Shown: positions 1 to 8,613 of the stretch, piece by piece
Layout of the letters: each line of letters begins with the position of its first letter
Position numbering within the stretch: the first letter of the stretch is position 1
Notes under the pieces: generated by a model
Told to the model about the DNA's origin: nothing
The model's database searches: none
What the model saw: the letters and a program-made list of their open reading frames with translations, nothing else
Source of the DNA: Brevibacillus brevis
Lineage (GTDB): Bacteria; Bacillota; Bacilli; Brevibacillales; Brevibacillaceae
Assembly: GCF_001039275.2 (NCBI RefSeq)
Contig: NZ_CP030117.1
Location: 2,294,001-2,358,000 of the forward strand
DNA length: 64,000 bases
Reading direction: 5' to 3'
Program-made: the position numbers and the translations under genes

Positions 1-32
1 GGAAGACCATTGCTAGAAGGGAATGGTCTTCC
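1..32. promoter_or_regulatory. Perfect 11-bp inverted repeat upstream of the first permease
   Basis: GGAAGACCATT (1-11) and AATGGTCTTCC (22-32) are exact reverse complements around a 10-nt loop. No T-run follows, so it is not a classical terminator. Hairpins like this are common between the binding-protein gene and the permease genes of ABC operons, where they protect the upstream mRNA or reduce downstream expression. The upstream gene is outside the window, so this role is inferred. Confidence 0.6.
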
Positions 33-57
33 TCAATTAAAGCTAGGAGTTGTCCAA

Positions 58-900
58 ATGAAACAGAAGATAACCTGGTTCTCCGTGCTTGCATTGCTGC
101 CTTTTGCCGTGCTGGTCATTGCGTTTGAAATCGTGCCTCTCATTGGAATGATCCTCGACAGCTTTCAGTCTGATAATGCATACAGCTGGGTTCATTATGT
201 AACAGCTTTGACAAATCCCTATTATTTTAAAGGAATACTCAATAGTTTGCAGATATCCTTGTATTCCAGTCTGATTGGGATTGTAATTGCCCTGGTCGCC
301 TCTTATTCCATTACGCAAATGCCAAAAAAGATTCAAACGATCATGATTACATTCTCTAATATGACTTCTAATTTTTCAGGAATTCCACTTGCCTTTGCTT
401 ACATCATTTTACTTGGAAGCAGCGGGGTGTTTACCTTGTTATCCAAGGAACTAGGTTGGAATATACTCTCTTCCTTTGATTTATATAGCTGGAGTGGACT
501 CGTAGCGGTGTACGTCTATTTCCAAATACCATTAGCGATACTGATGCTCTACCCGACATATTCCGGCATCCAAAAATCCTGGCGTGAATCCGCGGCTCTC
601 TTGGGAGCCTCTCCATTGCAATTTTGGTGGCATATCGGACTTCCAGTGATTTTTCCAGGACTTGTTGGTACGTTTAGTATCCTCTTTGCTAATGCCATGG
701 GGGCGTATGCAACCGCATTTGCGTTAGTAGGGGGCAGTTATAATATCGTGCCGATACGCATCGGTGCTTTGGTAAGCGGAGATGCTATCAGCCAGCCCCA
801 TTTGGGAAGCGCGTTGGCTGTCATCTTGGGCTTGATGATGATTGGAGCGATGTGGTTTAACGAACGAATGATGCGTCGGGTTAGGAGAGATTTGCAATGA
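58..900 (+). CDS. ABC transporter permease, PotB/UgpA-like
   Basis: Integral membrane subunit of an importer, 280 aa with about six hydrophobic segments. The cytoplasmic coupling loop is visible as the stretch around ESAALLGASPLQFWWHIGLP, the EAA motif of importer permeases. I start at ATG 58, preceded by AGGAG at a good distance; an in-frame TTG at 10 would add 16 residues but sits inside the upstream hairpin. The stop overlaps the next permease start (ATGA), so the genes are translationally coupled. The family is the polyamine/2-aminoethylphosphonate/glycerol-phosphate type; the substrate cannot be read from the permease, and the binding protein gene is not in the window. Confidence 0.88.
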   Translation: MKQKITWFSVLALLPFAVLVIAFEIVPLIGMILDSFQSDNAYSWVHYVTALTNPYYFKGILNSLQISLYSSLIGIVIALVASYSITQMPKKIQTIMITFSNMTSNFSGIPLAFAYIILLGSSGVFTLLSKELGWNILSSFDLYSWSGLVAVYVYFQIPLAILMLYPTYSGIQKSWRESAALLGASPLQFWWHIGLPVIFPGLVGTFSILFANAMGAYATAFALVGGSYNIVPIRIGALVSGDAISQPHLGSALAVILGLMMIGAMWFNERMMRRVRRDLQ

Positions 901-1703
901 GAAAAGGATCAATCCACTATCTTGTCATCTTCGTGGTAGGGATGTATCTTTTCCTGCCTTTGGCCGCAACATTTTTGTACTCGATATCCAATACGTGGGC
1001 GAATACGATCTTGCCTTCAGATTTTACGCTCTCATGGTACCAAGAGCTGTTTTCCGATCAGCGCTTTATCCTGGCGATGGGAAGAACCTTGCTGATCTGT
1101 ATCCTGGCTCTCTTCGTCAGCATGATTACCATGGTGATGGCTGTTTTTACGATCACCGTCTATTTTCCAAAATGGGAACGTTTTATCCAGGCGCTAGTGA
1201 TGCTTCCGTATGCTATTCCAGGTGTGGTAGCTGCTGTGGGACTGATCAAAATGTATTCCAGCAAGCCGATTGTCCTGACGGGAACCGTATGGATCATCGT
1301 TGGAGCTTATTATGTGTTGATTCTTCCATACATGTATCAGGGGATTCGAAACAGCTTGAGAACGATTGATGTCAAGAGGCTGATCGAAGCCGCAGAGATA
1401 TTGGGAGCAAGTAAATGGATAGCTTTCCTTAAAGTGATAGTGCCTAACATTATTCCAGGAATTCTTGTTTCGTCTCTGTTATCTCTTTCGATTTTGTTCG
1501 GAGAATTTGTCTTGGCTAACATTCTCGTAGGCGGGCACTTTGAAACGATTCAAATCTATCTAATGAAACGCCTTAAAGAAAATGGGCATTTGTCCAGTGC
1601 GGTTGTGATAACGTATTTTGTGATCGTTCTGATCAGTTCGCTGGTGATGTTGAAGCTGGGCTCAAGACTTCAAAATGGAAAGACAAAGGAGAAGGTGTCA
1701 TGA
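897..1703 (+). CDS. ABC transporter permease, PotC-like
   Basis: Second membrane subunit, 268 aa, with about six transmembrane helices and the EAA-type coupling loop around LIEAAEILGASKWIAFLKVI. It overlaps the preceding permease by ATGA (897-900) and the following ATPase by ATGA (1700-1703), so the three form one tightly coupled transporter unit. Two different permeases plus one ATPase and a separate binding protein are typical of the PotABCD / PhnSTUV group. Confidence 0.88.
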   Translation: MRKGSIHYLVIFVVGMYLFLPLAATFLYSISNTWANTILPSDFTLSWYQELFSDQRFILAMGRTLLICILALFVSMITMVMAVFTITVYFPKWERFIQALVMLPYAIPGVVAAVGLIKMYSSKPIVLTGTVWIIVGAYYVLILPYMYQGIRNSLRTIDVKRLIEAAEILGASKWIAFLKVIVPNIIPGILVSSLLSLSILFGEFVLANILVGGHFETIQIYLMKRLKENGHLSSAVVITYFVIVLISSLVMLKLGSRLQNGKTKEKVS

Positions 1704-2719
1704 GTTATGTACAGATTGAAAGGGTTGAAAAAAATTATGCTGGCACCAGCGTGCTTCAGCAGGTCTCCCTTCAGATTGAAAAGGGTGAATTTATCACATT
1801 GCTTGGTCCGAGCGGATGCGGAAAGAGTACATTGCTCCGTTGCATTGCCGGATTGGAAACAGCAGACAGCGGAACGATCACAGTCAATGGTACGAACATT
1901 ACCAACCTATCTCCCCAAAAGCGGAATGTCGGGATGGTATTTCAATCGTATGCATTGTTTCCTAATATGACGATATTTGATAATATCGCCTTTGGATTGA
2001 AAATGCAAAAGATGGACAAGATCCAAACAGAAAGAAAAGTGCGTCAGGTAATTGAGCTGATTCATCTGTCAGAAAAAGAAAAAGCCTATCCCCACGAACT
2101 TTCCGGAGGACAGCAACAGCGTGTAGCGCTTGCGAGAGCGATCGTGACAGAACCAGATATATTGTTGCTGGATGAACCGCTAAGCGCACTGGACGCAAAA
2201 ATCCGCAAAAGCCTGCAAATGGAACTCAGAAACATTCAGAAGAATTTACAAATGACGATGATCTTTGTAACGCATGACCAAGAAGAAGCGATGACCATTT
2301 CAGATCGGATCTTTGTGATGGACCAGGGTGAGGTTGTACAGAGTGGGGTACCGGAGCATATTTATGCGTCGCCCAAAAACGAATTTGTTGCCCGCTTTAT
2401 CGGTAGCTATAACGTATTAACTCACGCAGACATTTATCGATTAACGGGGGAGTCGCTTCAAGCAGGAACCTATGCTGTTAGGCCCGAAGTAATCGGATTA
2501 TTTGACAGCAGTATTCCTTCCAAGATGAAAACATCAGGTTATTGGGTAAACGGATGTGTCATGAGTGTAACCATCAAAGGAAACGTACGTCGTTATGAAA
2601 TTCAGGCGAATGATTGCTTGATACATGCTGACGAACTGAACGTGCCTCAAACCTCATCCTTAACAGTAGGCATGCAGGTTCAAGCCTGGATACCGGAAAA
2701 AGAGTGCATATTACTTTAA
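1700..2719 (+). CDS. ABC transporter ATP-binding protein, PotA/UgpC type
   Basis: Cytoplasmic ATPase of 339 aa that powers the transporter formed with the two preceding permeases. Walker A GPSGCGKS lies at about residues 36-43, the ABC signature LSGGQQQR near 134, Walker B ILLLDEP near 155 and the switch His in FVTHDQEEA. After residue 240 there is a C-terminal regulatory (TOBE-like) domain, which explains the length above a minimal 240-aa ATPase. It overlaps the upstream permease by 4 nt and ends 17 nt before the DeoR gene. Confidence 0.9.
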   Translation: MSYVQIERVEKNYAGTSVLQQVSLQIEKGEFITLLGPSGCGKSTLLRCIAGLETADSGTITVNGTNITNLSPQKRNVGMVFQSYALFPNMTIFDNIAFGLKMQKMDKIQTERKVRQVIELIHLSEKEKAYPHELSGGQQQRVALARAIVTEPDILLLDEPLSALDAKIRKSLQMELRNIQKNLQMTMIFVTHDQEEAMTISDRIFVMDQGEVVQSGVPEHIYASPKNEFVARFIGSYNVLTHADIYRLTGESLQAGTYAVRPEVIGLFDSSIPSKMKTSGYWVNGCVMSVTIKGNVRRYEIQANDCLIHADELNVPQTSSLTVGMQVQAWIPEKECILL

Positions 2720-2736
2720 CAGAAAGGTGAGTCCCG

Positions 2737-3543
2737 ATGTCGATTCAGGCTGTAGAACGAAAAAAAAACATTCTCGATCAGTTGCAAGCTACCGGAAAGG
2801 TGAACGCATCTACATTGGCTCGATTGTTTAATGTTTCCATGGAGACAATTCGTCGAGACCTTGATCTTCTGGAGAAGGAAGGTTTATTAAAACGCGTGCA
2901 TGGTGGGGCAGTCAAAAGCAATTTTGAACTTGGAGAGCCTCCTTTTGTGCAAAGGCAAAGTCTTATGATCGAGTCCAAACAGCAAGTCGCAAAACGTGCG
3001 GTACAATTGATCCAAAATGGAGATACGATCGTACTTGGTGGAGGCACCACGATCGTGGAACTGGCGCATGCGATTCGCGGCCTGACGAACCTCAACATTT
3101 TAACGAATTCACTCCCCACAGCTAATGTCTTATTGGATTCGTTGTACCAAGGAGTTTTCCACGGGAATGTCATCCTATTGGGAGGAGCGTTAAACGTGGA
3201 ACAGCACTCAAGTGCAGGGACCATTTGCGAGAAAACGTTAGAGGTGTTTCATGTAAACAAAGCCTTCATTTCTCCGGGTGGAATCTCTTTGAATGGAATT
3301 ACAGAGTACGCTCTCGAAGAGTCTGCAATTTCCAGGAAGATGATCGAAGTAGCGAAGGAGGCTGTCATTCTCGTAGATCATTCCAAGCTCGGAATGGAAG
3401 CCTTTTGCAAGGTTTCACCAATACATGGGGTTGATGTGATTGTCTGTGATCAGGATATGCCTGCAGCATGGAAAAAGCAAATAGACAGCATTGAATGGAT
3501 AACAGCAGGAAACGAACAAGAAGGTAATTCCGCGGCATCGTAA
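2737..3543 (+). CDS. DeoR-family transcriptional regulator
   Basis: DNA-binding repressor of 268 aa. The N-terminal winged helix-turn-helix (residues 5-60) includes the family hallmark METIRRDLDLLEKEGLLKRVHGG. The C-terminal DeoRC sensor domain contains GDTIVLGGGTTI, the phosphate-binding-like loop used to sense phosphorylated sugars or similar metabolites. It is co-directional with the transporter (17-nt gap) and with the HAD phosphatase (15-nt gap). The inference is that it controls this operon in response to a phosphorylated intermediate. Confidence 0.88.
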   Translation: MSIQAVERKKNILDQLQATGKVNASTLARLFNVSMETIRRDLDLLEKEGLLKRVHGGAVKSNFELGEPPFVQRQSLMIESKQQVAKRAVQLIQNGDTIVLGGGTTIVELAHAIRGLTNLNILTNSLPTANVLLDSLYQGVFHGNVILLGGALNVEQHSSAGTICEKTLEVFHVNKAFISPGGISLNGITEYALEESAISRKMIEVAKEAVILVDHSKLGMEAFCKVSPIHGVDVIVCDQDMPAAWKKQIDSIEWITAGNEQEGNSAAS

Positions 3544-3558
3544 AGAGAGGCAGAAAGG

Positions 3559-4335
3559 TTGGGTGCATTAGAATTGGGTCAGATTAAAGGAATCCTTTTT
3601 GACAAGGATGGTACGTTACTGGATTTTCATGCTTTCTTTGTTCCAGTAGCCAGACAACTGGTTACTCAATTGCTTGATGATTTGGGATTATCAGATGATC
3701 GCCAGTTGGAACAAGAACTGTTGAAAGTGATTGGATTAAGGGAGACTCAGGTAGATCCAAAGGGAATTCTCGCCAGCGGTACATCCCGTGACATTTATGA
3801 AGCCTTTTCTGAATTGCTTCAGGATAAACATGTGAGGGCGGACCGACTGAAACAATTGGAGTCCTGGGTTCCCGAAAAACTATATGAACTGACCAAATCA
3901 AGCGCTGCTCAAATACAGCCAACTGCTGATTTAAAAAAACTGTTTGCACATCTCCAGTCCCTTGGAATGAAGGTAGGGATCGCAACCGCAGATGATTGGG
4001 AATCAACTGTTTACGGTTTGAAAAGCTTGGGAATTCATAATTATTTTGAATTCATTGGAACATCGGATCACTATGATAAAAAGCCAGATCCATGCATGCT
4101 TCATGCATTCTGTGAAAAACATCAGTTGGATACGACTGAAGTAGCTGTGGTCGGGGATACGGTAGTAGATCTTCTGCTTGCCCGAAATGGGACGGCTGGT
4201 CTCGCAGTTGGAGTGCTATCCGGTGTAAGCGGAACAAGTGAATTGGAAGAATTGGCCGATATCCTGTTGCACTCCGTTGGAGACATCGTTCGAGAAGATG
4301 GATGCTTGATATGGGAAAACAGCATCATTCGCTAA
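3559..4335 (+). CDS. HAD-superfamily hydrolase (phosphatase)
   Basis: Cytosolic phosphatase-like protein of 258 aa with the HAD motifs in order: FDKDGTLLD (nucleophile and acid/base Asp) near the N-terminus, motif II around VGIATADDW, Lys and motif III in KKPDP and VVGDTVVDLLLA. Phosphoglycolate phosphatase-like cap 1 helices lie between. The likely start is TTG 3559, with AGAGAGG 8 nt upstream. Its place between a DeoR regulator and an SMR pair suggests it dephosphorylates the compound handled by the operon; the substrate is unknown. Confidence 0.8.
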   Translation: MGALELGQIKGILFDKDGTLLDFHAFFVPVARQLVTQLLDDLGLSDDRQLEQELLKVIGLRETQVDPKGILASGTSRDIYEAFSELLQDKHVRADRLKQLESWVPEKLYELTKSSAAQIQPTADLKKLFAHLQSLGMKVGIATADDWESTVYGLKSLGIHNYFEFIGTSDHYDKKPDPCMLHAFCEKHQLDTTEVAVVGDTVVDLLLARNGTAGLAVGVLSGVSGTSELEELADILLHSVGDIVREDGCLIWENSIIR

Positions 4336-4383
4336 ATGCGAGTGATGTTGTTTTTTAGGAACTGTCGCTGGGGAGATGAACGT

Positions 4384-4725
4384 ATGAATGGAAATTGGGT
4401 ATACATTCTTGTCGCTGGTTTTTTTGAAGTGTTATGGGTAATTGGATTGAAACATTCATCGAACGGGTGGATGTGGCTAGGTACGATTGTAGCGATCTTC
4501 CTTAGTTTTGCTTTTTTGATCCGTGCTTCCAAACAATTGCCGCTGGGGACGGTCTATGCAGTCTTTACTGGTATTGGAACAATGGGAACAGTATTGATAG
4601 AAATACTTATTTTCGGAGAGCCGTTCAAGTGGATAAAATTGCTTTTGATTCTCATTCTGTTAGCAGGGATCGTCGGCTTAAAGGTAATCACCAAAGACAT
4701 GGACACAAAAGGAGAAGCCGCATAA
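4384..4725 (+). CDS. ykkC: SMR-family transporter subunit, YkkC-like
   Basis: Four-helix small multidrug resistance protein of 113 aa. The conserved membrane-embedded Glu is in AGFFEVLWVIGLKHSS near residue 13, and the family motif LPLGTVYAVFTGIGTMG is present. The C-terminal tail after GLKVITKDMDTKGEAA resembles B. subtilis YkkC as I remember it. I use ATG 4384 (GGGGAGA upstream). It overlaps its partner by one base (TAATG), as expected for an obligate heterodimer. In B. subtilis ykkC follows a guanidine riboswitch; no such leader is seen here, because the HAD gene abuts it. Confidence 0.8.
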   Translation: MNGNWVYILVAGFFEVLWVIGLKHSSNGWMWLGTIVAIFLSFAFLIRASKQLPLGTVYAVFTGIGTMGTVLIEILIFGEPFKWIKLLLILILLAGIVGLKVITKDMDTKGEAA

Positions 4726-5039
4726 TGGGATGGGTATATCTACTCTTGGCTGGTGTATGTGAAGTGGTTAGCGTAACAAGTATTCATCATGTAAACGTAG
4801 GTGGTGGCTGGAGGGCAAAGATTGTGTTGGTTAGTGGTTTTACGTTAAGTTTTTTACTCCTTTCCCTTGCCATGAAAACCATTCCGATGGGGACCGCGTA
4901 CGCAATCTGGACTGGAATAGGGACAGTAGGCAGTACAATCGTATGCATGGTAGGATACGGGGAATCAAGAGATTGGCGTCGAATGATCTGCATGAGTATG
5001 ATTTTATTTGCAGTAGTCGGTTTAAAGATCGTATCCTGA
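4725..5039 (+). CDS. ykkD: SMR-family transporter subunit, YkkD-like
   Basis: Partner SMR subunit of 104 aa with four predicted helices. It carries the Glu in [12 protein letters not shown] and the motif [18 protein letters not shown]. The start ATG 4725 shares its first base with the YkkC stop codon, and GGAGAAG lies just upstream. Paired SMR proteins form antiparallel heterodimers that export guanidinium-like or quaternary cations. Here the pair sits between a HAD phosphatase and D-serine ammonia-lyase, so a different cargo (an amine or amino acid derivative) is possible but unproven. Confidence 0.8.
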   Translation: MGWVYLLLAGVCEVVSVTSIHHVNVGGGWRAKIVLVSGFTLSFLLLSLAMKTIPMGTAYAIWTGIGTVGSTIVCMVGYGESRDWRRMICMSMILFAVVGLKIVS

Positions 5040-5061
5040 CATGTCGGAAGGAGAGAAGTAT

Positions 5062-6429
5062 ATGAGAGCAGGTAAGCTGATCGCAGGAAAAACGATCAAT
5101 CACTGGATTGCCGAGCATCCTCTGTTGGAAGATATCATTTCAACCAAAAAGGTTTTCTGGTCAAATCCAGATAATGGCTTACAAAAGGGAGAGCCCTGTT
5201 CTTTGGGAGCAGAGGACATAAAGGATGCAGAGGAGAGATTGTTGAGATTCGCGCCGTATCTCGCGAAGGTATTCCCGGAAACAAAAGGGACAAACGGAAT
5301 CATAGAATCACCCATTATGCCTATTCCCAATATGAAAAGATACATGGCGGAACGTTACAAGCAAGAGATCCCAGGGAGATTATTTTTGAAGTGTGACAGC
5401 CATCTCCCCGTCTCAGGATCAATTAAAGCCCGGGGCGGAATTTATGAAGTGCTGAAACACGCTGAAGCCCTGGCATTTGCACATAACATGCTTACGATGG
5501 ATGATTCCTATGAGATGATCGACTCGGAAAGGTTTAGGCAAATTTTTTCTCAGTATTCCATTGCTGTAGGCTCTACCGGGAACTTGGGGTTAAGCATAGG
5601 CATTATGGGTGCCAGAATGGGATTTAACGTGACCGTTCATATGTCAGCCGACGCAAAACAGTGGAAAAAAGACTTGCTTAGAAGCAAAGGCGTAACGGTT
5701 ATTGAATATATGTCGGACTATAGCAAAGCAGTAGAAGAAGGAAGAAAACAGGTGGAAGAAGATCCAACCTGCTATTTTATTGACGATGAGAATTCAAAGC
5801 ATCTTTTTTTAGGGTACGCCGTCGCAGCCCGAAGATTACACAAACAATTGGATGAGTTAGGGGTCATTGTTGATGAGGACCATCCATTGTTCGTATATCT
5901 CCCCTGTGGTGTAGGCGGGGGCCCAGGAGGCATCACGTTTGGATTAAAATTATTGTACAAGGATCATGTACATCCCTTCTTTGCTGAACCTACCCATTCC
6001 CCATGCATGTTGCTAGGTTTATTAACTGGATTGCATAACCAGGTCTGTGTGCAGGACTTCTGCATAGATAATCGAACAGAGGCGGATGGGCTTGCAGTAG
6101 GCAGACCTTCACGCTTTGTCGGCAAGACCATTGAGTCCTTACTCAGCGGAATATATACTATTGATGACGATTCGTTGCATGTACTATTGCAAGCGCTGAC
6201 TGATATCGAAAACATAAAGCTTGAACCGTCTGCCTTGGCAGGAATGCTGGGTCCCGTCAATCTGATTGGAACCGAAGCAGGCAAACAATTTCTCGCAACG
6301 AATCATCTGGATTCGAAAATGAATCAAAGTACACATATTATTTGGGCTACTGGTGGAAGTATGGTACCGCCAGAAATAATGAAAGAATATTACGAGAAAG
6401 GGCTGCTTTTATCAAAGGGCAGCAGGTAA
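5062..6429 (+). CDS. dsdA: D-serine ammonia-lyase (D-serine dehydratase)
   Basis: PLP enzyme converting D-serine to pyruvate and ammonia, 455 aa, close to the family length. The Schiff-base lysine is in SGSIKARGG, the substrate loop is [10 protein letters not shown], and the glycine-rich phosphate-binding loop is CGVGGGPGG. The C-terminal [16 protein letters not shown] motif is also typical. ATG 5062 is preferred over ATG 5041 because GGAAGGAGA lies 8 nt upstream of it. It follows ykkD by 22 nt and is the last gene of the run; a hairpin with a T-rich tail follows at 6489. Confidence 0.92.
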   Translation: MRAGKLIAGKTINHWIAEHPLLEDIISTKKVFWSNPDNGLQKGEPCSLGAEDIKDAEERLLRFAPYLAKVFPETKGTNGIIESPIMPIPNMKRYMAERYKQEIPGRLFLKCDSHLPVSGSIKARGGIYEVLKHAEALAFAHNMLTMDDSYEMIDSERFRQIFSQYSIAVGSTGNLGLSIGIMGARMGFNVTVHMSADAKQWKKDLLRSKGVTVIEYMSDYSKAVEEGRKQVEEDPTCYFIDDENSKHLFLGYAVAARRLHKQLDELGVIVDEDHPLFVYLPCGVGGGPGGITFGLKLLYKDHVHPFFAEPTHSPCMLLGLLTGLHNQVCVQDFCIDNRTEADGLAVGRPSRFVGKTIESLLSGIYTIDDDSLHVLLQALTDIENIKLEPSALAGMLGPVNLIGTEAGKQFLATNHLDSKMNQSTHIIWATGGSMVPPEIMKEYYEKGLLLSKGSR

Positions 6430-6488
6430 GCTTTTCATTTTGCCCCAGTAATTCTGGTTGTACAGGATAAACTCCGCTTGTGTAATTC

Positions 6489-6518
6489 AGCTGTCGGGAA
6501 ATTCTCGACAGCTATTTT
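6489..6518 (+). terminator. Intrinsic terminator after dsdA
   Basis: AGCTGTCG (6489-6496) pairs with CGACAGCT (6506-6513) and is followed by ATTTTAAT. It closes the operon that ends with dsdA. Confidence 0.75.
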
Positions 6519-6661
6519 AATATATCCCGGGATATTGCAGCATTTTTATAAGACGGCTACGAATGTGTAGACTTTCCTTCCGATAACAGTGATTAAGTCA
6601 GTACAATGAAGCTCATAACATTTCCCTATCGTGCTAGTATAAGATACTTGGTATAAGAAGT

Positions 6662-6922
6662 AAAAAGGTACCGATGAACAAAAAAAGCTGGTGAGAAGAA
6701 AAAGCGCAGGACTCGCAGACCTTGACAACGCCTACCCAGTCGGAACTTAAAAAAGGGGACCACGCTTGTCGAACACTTCTTCCCTGAGAAACGTCCGCCC
6801 GTAGGGTGGCTTTGGCTCGACGGTCCCCTTTTTTAAGTGGAGACGGGCAGCCAATCCCCTTTGCGGGCGTGTCAGAGTCGAAGAGAACTGCGCTTTTTCT
6901 TCTCCTCCACAATGTTGACTCA
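6662..6922. repeat. Structured dispersed repeat, copy 1 (about 260 nt, core 6693-6904)
   Basis: The core is bounded by GAGAAGAAAAAGCGCAG (6693-6709) and its exact reverse complement (6888-6904). Inside is a second perfect 17-bp stem, 6745-6761 with 6822-6838, capped by a conserved loop containing CCGCCCGTAGGGTG. Conservation with the copy at 62116 starts near 6662 and runs to the TTGACTCA that includes the stop codon of the downstream minus-strand regulator. Hand alignment of the cores gives about 22 differences in 212 positions. Two positions of the inner stem differ by compensatory changes. Because the right arm ends GCGC-TTTTT on both strands, it could also act as a two-way terminator. No open reading frame is evident. 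The family is not recognised. Confidence 0.85.
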
Positions 6923-8341
6923 CTCGTCCTCAGAATCCAGCTGAATCCCATACTTTCTAATCCGCCGCATAAGTAGGGACTGGGTTATGCCGAGGGCCGC
7001 TGCTGTTTTGCGAGTCGTTTTGTGTGTACGCAATGCTTGCAGAATAAATTCCATCTCTATTTTCTCCATCCGCTCTGTAAGAGAAAGAGAACCGAGCGAA
7101 AGAATTCCGTCCTCCAGCTCCCGAATACTCCGCAGTTCTTCTGGCAAATCACTGACTTGGATTTCATCCAGTTTGGACGTAATAACGATTCGTTCTACCA
7201 AATTTTCCAACTCCCGCACATTCCCAGGCCATTCGTACTGATGCAAAACATCCAGCGCTTCCGGGGAAAAACGCCGTTTCTGGTTATGCTTGCTATTGAA
7301 ACGCTGTAAATTGTGGTGGAGTAACGGGAAAATATCGTCCTTTCTCTCCCGTAATGGCGGAACATTGATTGGCAAAATATTAAGACGATAGTACAGGTCG
7401 TGTCTGAATTTGCCCAGGCGCACGAGCTCCTGAAGGTTGGCATTGGTTGCCGTTATGATGCGGATGTCAGCTGTGTATGTTTTCGTGCCGCCGATCGGCA
7501 TAAACGTTTTGTTTTGCAAAAGCAGCAGTAATTTCGATTGCAAGTGGTAGGGTAGCTCGCTGATTTCGTCCAAGAAAAGCGTCCCTTTGTCCGCCATTTT
7601 CACTAATCCGATTTTCCCTGAGTGACTCGCCCCCGTAAAGGCCCCTTTGTGGTAGCCGAACAGCTCTGACTCGATCAAGGTTTCAGGAATGGCGCTACAG
7701 TTGACGTGGACGAATGGCCCGCTGCTTCGTTCGCTCAACAGGTGGATTTGCTCGGCAAGATAGCTTTTTCCTACACCTGTTTCACCTGTAATAAATACGG
7801 TCGTGTCGACAGGGGCTGCTTTTTTCATTAATTCCAGCAGGGCGAGATAGGAACGGCTGTTGCCAATCAAGGTTTGGGAGGAGCTCTGGCTCGCTTCCCA
7901 CTTCATGAGCTGAATCTCTTCGCTGTACCTCTTAAGCAAAGCAACCGTCTCTTCTAGTTGTGAACTGGCACGGGCTGCCTCCGTGATATCGCGTGAGTGG
8001 GAAACGATCAGCTCCGGTCTCCCCTCCTCATCCGGGATGATATGTCCAGTCACCAGAAATTTCCCCTTATTATTGACGAGCTGAATGGTTGTGGTCGGTT
8101 TTCCCGTTTCCAAAACCAAGCGGGTGACAGAAGGGCTGAAAATCCCCATTTCTTCAAGGTCGGATACGTTTTGCCCGATGAGTTCGGCTTTTGGTAGACC
8201 ACACAGGTTTTCACTAGCATTGTTTAGCCATAAAGTAGTTCCCTGCGCATCAGCAATGAATATGCCATCTGCCAGTGTGTTCAGGATGTCAATAAAACGA
8301 TCAACAGAAGACAGTGCTAGTATCTCCGCAGCTTTTTCCAT
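6920..8341 (-). CDS. Sigma-54-dependent activator, PAS-AAA+-Fis
   Basis: Enhancer-binding activator of 473 aa. A PAS sensor domain occupies about residues 12-125. The AAA+ domain has Walker A GETGVGKS at 186-193, the sigma-54-contacting GAFTGA loop at 233-238 and Walker B GTLFLDEI at 253-260. A Fis-type helix-turn-helix lies at about 430-470 (TRKTAAALGITQSLLMRRIRKYG). It lacks a receiver domain, so it probably senses a small molecule through PAS, like RocR or BkdR. It is divergent from the CoA-transferase/ABC/thiolase operon, whose upstream region carries a strong -24/-12 promoter and repeated boxes, so that operon is its likely target. Confidence 0.92.
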   Translation of the reverse strand: MEKAAEILALSSVDRFIDILNTLADGIFIADAQGTTLWLNNASENLCGLPKAELIGQNVSDLEEMGIFSPSVTRLVLETGKPTTTIQLVNNKGKFLVTGHIIPDEEGRPELIVSHSRDITEAARASSQLEETVALLKRYSEEIQLMKWEASQSSSQTLIGNSRSYLALLELMKKAAPVDTTVFITGETGVGKSYLAEQIHLLSERSSGPFVHVNCSAIPETLIESELFGYHKGAFTGASHSGKIGLVKMADKGTLFLDEISELPYHLQSKLLLLLQNKTFMPIGGTKTYTADIRIITATNANLQELVRLGKFRHDLYYRLNILPINVPPLRERKDDIFPLLHHNLQRFNSKHNQKRRFSPEALDVLHQYEWPGNVRELENLVERIVITSKLDEIQVSDLPEELRSIRELEDGILSLGSLSLTERMEKIEMEFILQALRTHKTTRKTAAALGITQSLLMRRIRKYGIQLDSEDE

Positions 8342-8401
8342 GTTGAGTAGCTCCCCGGTTTTTCAACTGATTGTACAAGATGAAATTGATTGTTGTATAG
8401 T

Positions 8402-8496
8402 GAGTCGAATTTAAAATTAGTTGAGTCGAAATCGATTCGAGCGAAAAGTTAGACTTTTCCTGCCTTTTCGATTCAAAAGTGAGTCTATTTCGACTC
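8402..8496. promoter_or_regulatory. Candidate enhancer (UAS) boxes for the sigma-54 activator
   Basis: GAGTCGAA occurs at 8402-8409 and 8423-8430, and in reverse orientation (TTCGACTC) at 8489-8496. Related half-sites are TCGATTCGAG at 8432-8441 and TTCGATTC at 8467-8474. They lie 50-150 bp upstream of the -24 element, the normal position for binding sites of a sigma-54 activator. Occupancy is inferred. Confidence 0.7.
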
Positions 8497-8547
8497 GGCA
8501 ATAGGAATTGCTTTTACCTTGATTGTGCTTTCTTGCCGTTTTGAGGC

Positions 8548-8564
8548 TTGGCACAAGAGTTGCT
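8548..8564 (+). promoter_or_regulatory. Sigma-54 (-24/-12) promoter of the CoA-transferase operon
   Basis: TTGGCAC, 5 nt, TTGCT: this matches the consensus TGGCAC-N5-TTGC exactly, with correct spacing between GG and GC. It lies about 50 bp upstream of the first gene and downstream of the GAGTCGAA boxes. Confidence 0.88.
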
Positions 8565-8613
8565 ATTACATAGTGGGACGTAAGCGATCTACCCAAGAAT
8601 AAGAGATAAGGAA

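Noticed and set aside
6662..6922. Repeat copy 1 as an insertion sequence or MITE
   Set aside because: The outer stem looks like terminal inverted repeats, but no target-site duplication is visible at either copy, conservation runs past the stem, and the inner stem shows compensatory changes. I therefore record it as a structured repeat of unknown type and leave mobility open.
6662..6922. Repeat as a definite HEARO/OMEGA RNA
   Set aside because: An ATGA lies near the left end of both copies, as at HEARO insertion sites, but I cannot match the conserved core of that family and no IscB/IsrB gene is nearby.
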